A DNA stretch of 64,000 nt, taken from Anaeramoeba flamelloides. Its lineage: Eukaryota; Metamonada; Anaeramoebidae. Both the position numbers and the translations under genes were made by a program. The stretch covers positions 5,151,001 through 5,215,000 of the forward strand of contig JANTQA010000070.1 in NCBI GenBank assembly GCA_027625915.1, in the 5' to 3' direction. Below, one piece after another: positions 57,330 to 64,000 of the stretch. Position 1 is the first letter of the stretch. The number at the start of each line of letters is the position of its first letter. A model generated the notes under the pieces. The model searched no databases. It saw only the letters and a list, made by a program, of their open reading frames with translations, and had not been told where the DNA came from.

Positions 57330-57940
57330 AAGAGATCAATTTTAGTTCTTTTAGTCGAGACTCTCTTCAGGTTTTCAATCCCTGAAACGGGAAAAAAGAT
57401 TACCTTGTGTTAGATGTAACGTAGTGTTCTTTTGGTTCTTAGCTGATCGATCTGAAACTTTGTTTGAATTTTAATGCTTGTTCAAAAATGAAATTTTTGG
57501 CAATTTATTTTTTTCCTTTTGGAAAATAGAAATAAAAGAATGTAAGTTTAAAAACACTGGAAGGTAAGTTAATAATAAAATGTGGTTTGTGGGTTGTCAA
57601 TTGAATTTTTTATTTCTCTCTTGACTCTAAAACAAAAAAAATAAATTTTTTAAAAGCTCCAAATAAAATCAAGCCGAATTAAAAATTTCAATGAACAAAA
57701 AAAACTTTTCTTCATCACTTACCTTCCAACTCCTTATTCAAACACTCTTCAATTCGGATTCGGGAAAATAATTTGCCTAAAATTGAACTTGTTTAACACT
57801 ATTAAAATTCAAAGCAAGCTTCAGATTGATCAGCTAAGAACCAAAAGAACATGATATTATATCTAATACAAGACAATCTTTTTTCCAGTTCCAGGAAATC
57901 TAAACCTTAATAAGAGTCTCTTTAATAATCGAAAAAAAAA
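57330..57940. repeat. Foldback element F4, copy 2 (about 610 bp)
   Basis: Left arm 57340-57570 and right arm 57710-57940 are reverse complements with moderate divergence: GTGTTCTTTTGGTTCTTAGC at the left, GCTAAGAACCAAAAGAACAT at the right; also ACTGGAAGGTAAGT against ACTTACCTTCCAA. Confidence 0.8.
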
Positions 57941-57973
57941 CAAGTTTGATATACGGGTGTTTGAATTATAATT

Positions 57974-58095
57974 GGGAAAAAATTTCACTTTATTTTCATA
58001 TCTTTCTTTTACAAATAGAGTTCCCAAAGAAGTAGGTTGTAATTTAAAAACTCTATTTGAAAAAGGAAATTCAAAATGAAGTGAAATTTTTTTCC
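57974..58095. repeat. Foldback element family F2, copy 3 (122 bp)
   Basis: Begins GGGAAAAAATTTCACTTTAT and ends GAAGTGAAATTTTTTTCC; inner arms CAAATAGAGTT and AACTCTATTTG complete the hairpin. Confidence 0.78.
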
Positions 58096-58239
58096 TTTTT
58101 ATTATTAAAATACCAGTAAATGTAAAATGACGTGTTTCTTGTGTCAGAAATTGAAAAGGTTTTGGTCGCTATTAAAGCAGAGTTTCTGTTTGGTTGCTCT
58201 GAAAAAATTTGTGTTCTCAAAAGTTTGAGGTGGAAAATG

Positions 58240-58540
58240 GAAAATATTACCTTTTGAGGGATTAGTTTCTACCACGAAGAGGTCTAAAATTAAAGAAAGT
58301 TGTTATTGAAGGTAAATCATATTAGTGCGTCATGCTTCAAATGTCTCAAAAAATCTGATTAGTTTGGATTTATCGTTAAATGATATAAATGTTGTCAGGA
58401 ACATTCAATCTCGAAAAGAGACGATTTTGAAGTGACTAAATTTGTGTCTTCTCATTCAAAGTGCGAGTAAGACTCTCTCTCCCCCCCATCTATATCTATA
58501 TCTATATATATCTACCCATCTATCTATCTATCTATCTATC

Positions 58541-58572
<32 letters not shown>

Positions 58573-58870
58573 ACCATTAGAAGTATTTTTAACTTAATTT
58601 AGTTTTCTAAAAAAATCCGATTAGCAAAACAGTACAAAAAATTGATTTCATCAATTTAAAAATGAGCCTTGTATTAGTAAAAAAAACCCAAAAAATTTTG
58701 AAAAAAATTTGCATTTCGAGAAAAATTTGAAAGTTGAATTATCAAAATTACATACTCCAAAGTTGTAAAATATTTCTCTTAATTTTTCTTGGAATATATA
58801 TTAGTTGATAAAAAAATTAAATAATTAACTTTGGAATTATTTTTACAAATTTATTTTAACTTAAAATAAA
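58240..58870 (+). repeat. Diverged F7 copy interrupted by other sequence
   Basis: 58250-58385 matches about 44540-44680 (GGTCTAAAATTAAAG, GTTGTTATTGAAGG); 58615-58870 matches about 44650-44900 (CCTTGTATTAGTAAA, ATTTGCATTTCGAG). Between them lie an AAGAGACGATTTTGAAGTGA block (also seen near 13840 and 52620) and the microsatellite. Confidence 0.6.
58471..58566 (+). repeat. Compound CT / ATCT / TA microsatellite
   Basis: CTCTCTCT, CCCCCCC, repeated CTAT/ATCT units, then (TA)n; about 95 bp. Confidence 0.95.
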
Positions 58871-58899
58871 TTATTCATGTTATATTTCATTTTATACAA

Positions 58900-59800
58900 T
58901 TAAAAAGCCTTTTTTTTTAGTAAAGTATTTTTCAGGATTTGGATTCAATATTTAAATTGGATTAATTTATCAAGAGTTAGACCCTTCTTGAGTATTGTTA
59001 AAAGTTTGAAATTTCTCTCATCATTCAAAATTGATTTCTGTAATTTTCAAAATATAAAAATTTTATAGAAAAAAATAAAAATCCTATTTTAATATTTTTT
59101 AAAAAAATTTAGAGTATTAATAATATTTTTAAATATCAAAATGGATTAGGAATAGTTTATTCAATCTAAATGACCTTTTAATGGGTTTTCAAAATAAATA
59201 ACAAATAAATTTAATTTTTAAAAAGTCAAGTATTTTTTTTTTAAGCAAAATTTACCTTCAAGACAATTGACACACTTTTTCAATTATTTTTCTCTATTTT
59301 AATTTTTTTGAACAAATTTGAATGAATTAAATAGACGTTGTCAAGATTTTGCTGTTTACCCTTTTGTTACTTTAGAAATTCATCAAGAAAATTACAATTT
59401 ACTTTATCAAATTGAAATTTTAAGGTTTTCAAGAAACTCGAAAAAATATTCATGTAATGTTTGAAATTTTGACTCTTTGATCTAAAATGTAAAGAGGTTT
59501 GGTTAAACAATTACAAAAAAACGTAAAATTTTTACATTTTCCAAACATTTTTGAAGGAAATTATTTTTTATCGATTTAAACCTTTTTCCCATTTCCAAAA
59601 ATTAAACAATTAATCCCCAAATTAGGAATTATGAATGGGGAAACAAGCTAAACTGAAAAGGATAAAGAAAGATCCAAAACCTCAAAAAAAAAAAAAAAAA
59701 AAAAACAAATAATAAATAAGAAACCAACTAAACTGGAAAAGATATACAAATGATCCAAAATTTTAAAAAATCAAAATTAAAAAATTTAATACTGTTAATA
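58900..59800 (+). repeat. Inverted repeat arm A
   Basis: Reverse complement at about 60370-61290. Matching blocks: TTATCAAGAGTTAGACCCTT near 58970 (AAGAGTCTAACTCTTGATAA at 61186), AAACATT-block with CATGTAATGTTTGAAATTTT at 59452 (AAAATTTCAAACATTACATG at 60710), AAGCTAAACTGAAAAGGATA at 59648 (its complement near 60510). Confidence 0.88.
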
Positions 59801-59854
59801 TATATATGTCATTTAGGATAGGATTTACGCATTTTGGAAAAAAACTATTCCAAC

Positions 59855-60220
59855 AATTTAAAAAATATAACTACCTATCATCAACTGGATAACATCTAAT
59901 AAAACATTTTGATGAATCAGAAAAATGATAAAAAGTTGATATAAAAAATTTTTTTTTTAATTTTCATTTTAAATAAAGTGGGTTTTTCAGAGAAAACAAA
60001 CAGGATCAAAACAATTCGTGATAATGGGAATCATATTTATCACATAATCAACGAACTGCAGAAATTTTTTTTTAAACATTATCACATTAATAACAAGGTT
60101 GCCTTGGGTTATTTCAGATTAAGATCTATTTACCATTAAAATCATTTCAGCGAACAGAACTAAAATCTTTCGCCAATTCAAACAAAAAACCTAACCTTGT
60201 CAATTATTTTCTGAATCATC
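59855..60220 (+). repeat. Inverted repeat segment B
   Basis: Reverse complement at about 61440-61835. Matching: CATCAACTGGATAACATCTA at 59879 against TAGATGTTATCCAGTTGATG at 61776; GAATCAGAAAAATGATAAAA; then, past a TTTTCAG, a more diverged block ending in TCTTTCGCCAATTCAAACA. The part after TTTTCAG keeps an open, amino-acid-similar frame in both copies for about 35-45 codons. Confidence 0.78.
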
Positions 60221-60369
60221 GATCCAAAAATTCATTTTGTATTGGGAATTAACATTGTTTAAAAAAAAACAACACAAATCAACTGGCATAAAAAATACTT
60301 GCGTCCTAAATCCAAGAGTTTACACACTAGTCTGCCTTAGCAACAAACACCATATTTGTGGTTGTAAAA

Positions 60370-61290
60370 TCAACAGTTTTAAATTTTTTAATTTTGATTT
60401 TTTAAAATTTCGGATCATTTGTATATCTTTTCCAGTTTAGTTGGTTTCTTATTTATTATTTGTTTTTTTTTTTTTTTTTTTTTTTGAGATTTTGGATCTT
60501 TCTTTATCCTTTTCAGTTTAGCTTGTTTCTTCATTTGTAATTCCTAATTTGGGGTTGTTGTTTATTTAATGAATTTTAAGAGAAAAGGTTTCTGATCGAA
60601 AAAAAATAATTTCATTCCAAAATATTTTAAAAATGTAATTTGTTATATTTTTTATTCAACTGTCACCTTTATCGAGAAACGCCTCTTTGAATTTCAGATC
60701 AAAGAGCCAAAATTTCAAACATTACATGAATATTTTTTCGAGTTTCTTGAAAACCTTGAAATAGAAAAAGTAAATTGTAATTTTCTTGGTGAATTTCTTA
60801 AAGTAACAAAAGGGTAAACAAACTGTTGAAAAAGACTTCTATAATTCATTCAAATTTGTTTTTAAAAACTCTAAACAGAGAAAATATTGAGAAAAGTGTG
60901 CCAATTGTCCTAAATGTCAATTTTGCTTTAAAAAATACTTGACTTTTTTTTTAAAAAAAATAAATATAATCCTTTCTTATTTTCAAAAACAATTAAAAGG
61001 TTATTGGACTGAAAAAACATTTAAAATCCATTCCGAGATTTTAAAAATATTGTAAAGTTTCTAAATTTTTTTAAAAAATATCAAAAAGGATTCTACCTTT
61101 TTCTTCCAAAATTTTGATATTTCGAAAATTACAGAAATCAATTTTGAATGATGAGAGAAATTTCAAACTTTTAACAATACCCAATAAGAGTCTAACTCTT
61201 GATAAATTAATTTAATTTAAAAATTCAAATTGTAGATAAATCTTGAAAAATAATTTCCTAAAAAAAAAAATACGTCAATTGTCTAAAACG
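60370..61290 (-). repeat. Inverted repeat arm A' (partner of 58900-59800)
   Basis: See the 58900-59800 entry. The poly-T at 60463-60485 pairs with the poly-A at 59681-59705. Confidence 0.88.
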
Positions 61291-61439
61291 ATATATAACA
61301 AATGTGAAATTAGTTGATATGACAGACCAAGATGAAAATACTGATCTTTTTGAACTAAAGTCTTTTTACTTAGAAGTAGTTTGTTTTGTTTTTTTCTCTT
61401 TAAAAAATGCTAATTTCTCACAAAAAGATTGCTTGTAGA

Positions 61440-61835
61440 TCGACGGTTAAGAAACCAAGTCTCAGTGTTGGGCTTTTGTTTGTATTGGCAAAAGATTCAA
61501 GTTCTGTGAACCAAAACGATGTCAATAGCAAATATATTTTTACTCGCAATAATACAAGAAGGTATTATTATATTTGTTGACAATATTTAAAAAGAAATTC
61601 TGTTACTACAATTATTGTGTGGAAAAGATGATGGATATTATCATAAAGACTGTTTTGTTCATGTTCATTTTCTGAAAACACAATTTTTTTAAAAAAATTA
61701 ACAAAAAAAATTGTTTTTTATTTTCATTTTTTATTTGAACCTTTTATCATTGTTCTGATTCACCAACAAGATTTATTAGATGTTATCCAGTTGATGATAG
61801 ATGATATATTTTTTAAATTATGGAAAAAGTAATTT
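61440..61835 (-). repeat. Inverted repeat segment B' (partner of 59855-60220)
   Basis: See the 59855-60220 entry. It lies outside A' rather than inside it, so the A and B pairs interlock. Confidence 0.78.
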
Positions 61836-62123
61836 TTTTTTCAAAATGAGCCAAATGTGTACAGAATGACATATTATCTTTTTTTACTTTTGATTTCAGA
61901 AAATAGATTAATAATTAATATATTGTTTGGATTAATTTAACTCCTTAATTTCGTAAACCTAAATAATAATTTAAAAAAAATTTTTTTTTTCAAAATCAGA
62001 AAAATAGTTCTTTTTTTTTCTTTTAAACAATCCCCTTAACTAATTTTCTTTCTTTCTTTCTTTTAAAACATAATAAAAATTGATAACTTAAAATAATTAC
62101 TTTTTTTTTAAAAAAAATAGTTT

Positions 62124-63519
62124 ATGTTTAACTCAGAAAAAAATAACTCATTTCCATTCAACATTTTGCAGGAATGTGTTGATCGAACTAATCAGGGCCA
62201 TGTCCCAGGACAGTATGATTTTATCTTCACATTTTTATATAAAATTTACCTAAATAAAATAATAAACAACAATTATTTCATTAACCAAAAAAAAAAAAAA
62301 AACCAAAAACAAAAATTAATTCCTTTCGATGTAGAACTTTTACCAACTGGGTTTGTCTTAGATCAATTATTAGATAATGACAAAAGCAATTTCGAGAGTT
62401 TACAAAAATATATAAAAAATGAAAATATTCTTTCAATTTGGAAATCATTGATTATCTATTGGAAGCATTGTTGCTTATCGAACCAAGATAGTATTACTGG
62501 CATTACATCGATTTTTTCAGTGATATTAACAAAATCATCTTTAAAAGAATTTGATAAATTAAATAGACATGCATCCTTAGAAACCGAAAAAGAAATCAAA
62601 AGCATTCAACAGCAGAAAGATTTAGAATCAAAAATACAAGAACAGCCAAAGTTAAAAATGATGGGTGGTTATGTATTAATTAGTACAAAAAAGAAATTAT
62701 TATGCCGGGAAATCTTTAATAATTATGGGATAAAACGCTTATCTAAGGATAAATTAAAAAAAGAAAAAAGGAATAAATACGCCAATAATTTAAAATTTGA
62801 AGACAATTATTCTGATCAATTCAATATTTGGAGAAAGGTATATTTAGTATTAACTTCTCACCAAGTATTTTTTTATACGAAAAAAAAGGGGAAAAAAATT
62901 GGATCGATCTTACTGAAAAATTTAATAGTAAATACAAGGCAAAACGCAAATAAAAAAAATTGTAGTAGAATTGATCAAAACAATGAGAAAAACAAGTACC
63001 GTTCGCAATCATTCACCATCGAAAATACCGCAGGTTATCAACAGAAACACCAGTTCGAAAATCAACAAGCACGAACAAGGCAACCGTTGGGTATACAATC
63101 CAAAGGAGACCTGGGGAATTCAATTAACAAAAACACACCCGAAGAAGAAAATTTATTTTTGCTCTCTGAAAATAACATTTATAATTCTGTAATTATTAAA
63201 GTGCAATCACAAAACGAAATAACCCAATGGATATCTGCAATTTTAGAAAGAAAAAGAATATTATCAAATAATTTGTCATATTTGTCGCAAAAGCTTTCAT
63301 ACAAAGACCCCAATAATGAGATTCTCCATAATTTATTAATTTCGAAAAATATTTCTTTAGTTTCAGCTATAATTGAAAACTTTGATACCAGAGTTTTAAA
63401 AAATAATTTTGAATCCGGGGATATTATTGCAAAAAGTTTAGTTATTGCTTTCCATTCAAAGGGGAAGGTAATGAGAATATTAAGATGGATGATTTATCAA
63501 GAAACAGTCAACGGGAAAA
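62124..63519 (+). CDS. PH-domain protein with RasGAP-like C-terminus, 5' part (continues past window)
   Basis: First visible exon: ATG at 62124 to 63519, where AAAA|GTAAAT gives a donor; 465 codons plus one base. Beyond it the frame degenerates into Phe/Leu from poly-T, so it is intron to the window end. Residues about 178-377 look like a PH domain with a long Asn/Gln/Lys insert: MGGYVLISTKK, FNIWRKVYLVLTSHQVFFYT, then IIKVQSQNEITQWISAILER with the invariant Trp. Residues about 405-465 (LLISKNISLVSAIIENF, SGDIIAKSLVIAFHSKGKVM, LRWMIYQET) resemble the start of a RasGAP domain; the arginine-finger region would be in a later exon. The first 150 residues are helical and unrecognised. A TAG directly before TTTATG could instead be an acceptor, making this an internal exon. 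Expected role: membrane-linked inactivation of a Ras-type GTPase, by inference. Confidence 0.75.
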
Positions 63520-64000
63520 GTAAATATTTGTTTTTTATTTTTATTTTTTTTTTTAAATTTTTATTTTGTTTTTTAAATTTTTATTTTTTTTTTTTTAATT
63601 TTTATTTTGTTTTTTTAATTTTTATTTTGTCATTTTTTGAAATTATTTTTATTAGAATAGAAATTTGAAAAATATTTTTCATTTTTCTTTCATTTTCGAA
63701 TAATAATTTGAAATTTTAAAATAACCCCAATTAAGAAAGAGTTTACTTAAAATTGAAAAGTAATTATTTGTCTTCAGTGTGATAATCAAAATTAATAATT
63801 TTAAATCCATTCATTTGAGAAATCCAAAAAAAAAAATCCCAAAAATAAAGAGTTTTGAAGAAATTTGCCTATCTATTCAAAATTTTTTCCTCAAAAACAA
63901 TATTAAAAATTTTTAAAAAAATTTCGATTTATTTTTGATCCAATTATTTATACACATTAGCTGACTATTCTTTACATAATAATATTTAGCATGATCATAC
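63520..64000 (+). other. Intron of the PH/RasGAP-like gene, cut by window edge
   Basis: Begins GTAAAT. The first 130 bases are runs of TTTTTATTTT type; the remainder is AT-rich. No continuation exon of a RasGAP domain was seen. Confidence 0.6.

Larger units (their letters stand above)
56980..62123. other. Gene-free stretch dominated by palindromic repeats
   Basis: Contains F4 copy 2 (about 57330-57940), F2 copy 3 (57974-58095), F7-like blocks (58240-58870) interrupted by a microsatellite (58471-58566), and interlocked inverted repeats (58900-61835). The upstream region of the 62124 gene is at its right end. Confidence 0.6.

Overview
The window is very AT-rich, gene-poor eukaryotic nuclear DNA. 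Genes carry spliceosomal introns (GTAAGT/GTAAGA/GTAAAA donors; TTTAG or AATAG acceptors), proteins are rich in Lys/Asn/Glu low-complexity tracts, and TAA and TGA both end genes, as in the standard code. The gene set (USP4/15-type deubiquitinase, ZW10, RGS-DUF547 protein, PHO80-like cyclin, filamin-SPRY protein, PH-RasGAP-like protein, BTB-BACK protein, GPR1/FUN34/YaaH transporter) fits a free-living amoeboid or flagellate protist, for example Amoebozoa or an Anaeramoeba-like lineage. The sequence alone does not fix the species.

Layout. 1-723(-) is the 5' part of a BTB/BACK gene running off the left edge. 4188-16124(-) is one USP4/USP15-type gene of three exons spread over 12 kb: a DUSP exon, a UBL plus Cys-box exon, and an exon with the rest of the protease and a repetitive Lys/Glu tail. 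Its introns are 4.6 and 3.6 kb. 18421-21114(-) is intronless ZW10. 25171-26121(-) encodes a filamin repeat fused to a SPRY-like domain. 30632-31560(+) is a two-exon GPR1/FUN34/YaaH membrane protein. 38424-39964(-) is a two-exon PHO80-type cyclin. 42534-51422(-) is a four-exon coiled-coil/RGS/DUF547 gene whose RGS domain is cut by a 5.6 kb intron. 56341-56979(+) is an unrecognised basic 212-residue protein. 62124-63519(+) is the start of a PH plus RasGAP-like gene running off the right edge.

Most of the remaining DNA, including the three giant introns, is repeat-derived. I can see a four-copy, about 200 bp, TA-flanked foldback family (Tc1/mariner-like MITE); a three-copy, about 125 bp foldback family; a 722 bp terminal-inverted-repeat element with a 10-bp flanking duplication and a copy of the second family inside it; hairpins associated with a GGCACTCTAY decamer array; a LINE reverse-transcriptase relic; 1.15 kb inverted arms on both sides of USP exon 2; interlocked inverted repeats at 58.9-61.8 kb; and several 0.1-0.9 kb diverged dispersed repeats. 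No tRNA, rRNA, CRISPR array or retrovirus-like element was recognised.

Functionally the genes are housekeeping and signalling: ubiquitin removal, ER-Golgi tethering or kinetochore function (ZW10), small-GTPase and G-protein control (RasGAP, RGS) and CDK regulation (cyclin). They are not an operon or cluster. The unusual biology is in gene architecture and in how foldback elements have expanded particular introns. Repeat arm coordinates are read by eye and are approximate unless exact termini are stated.
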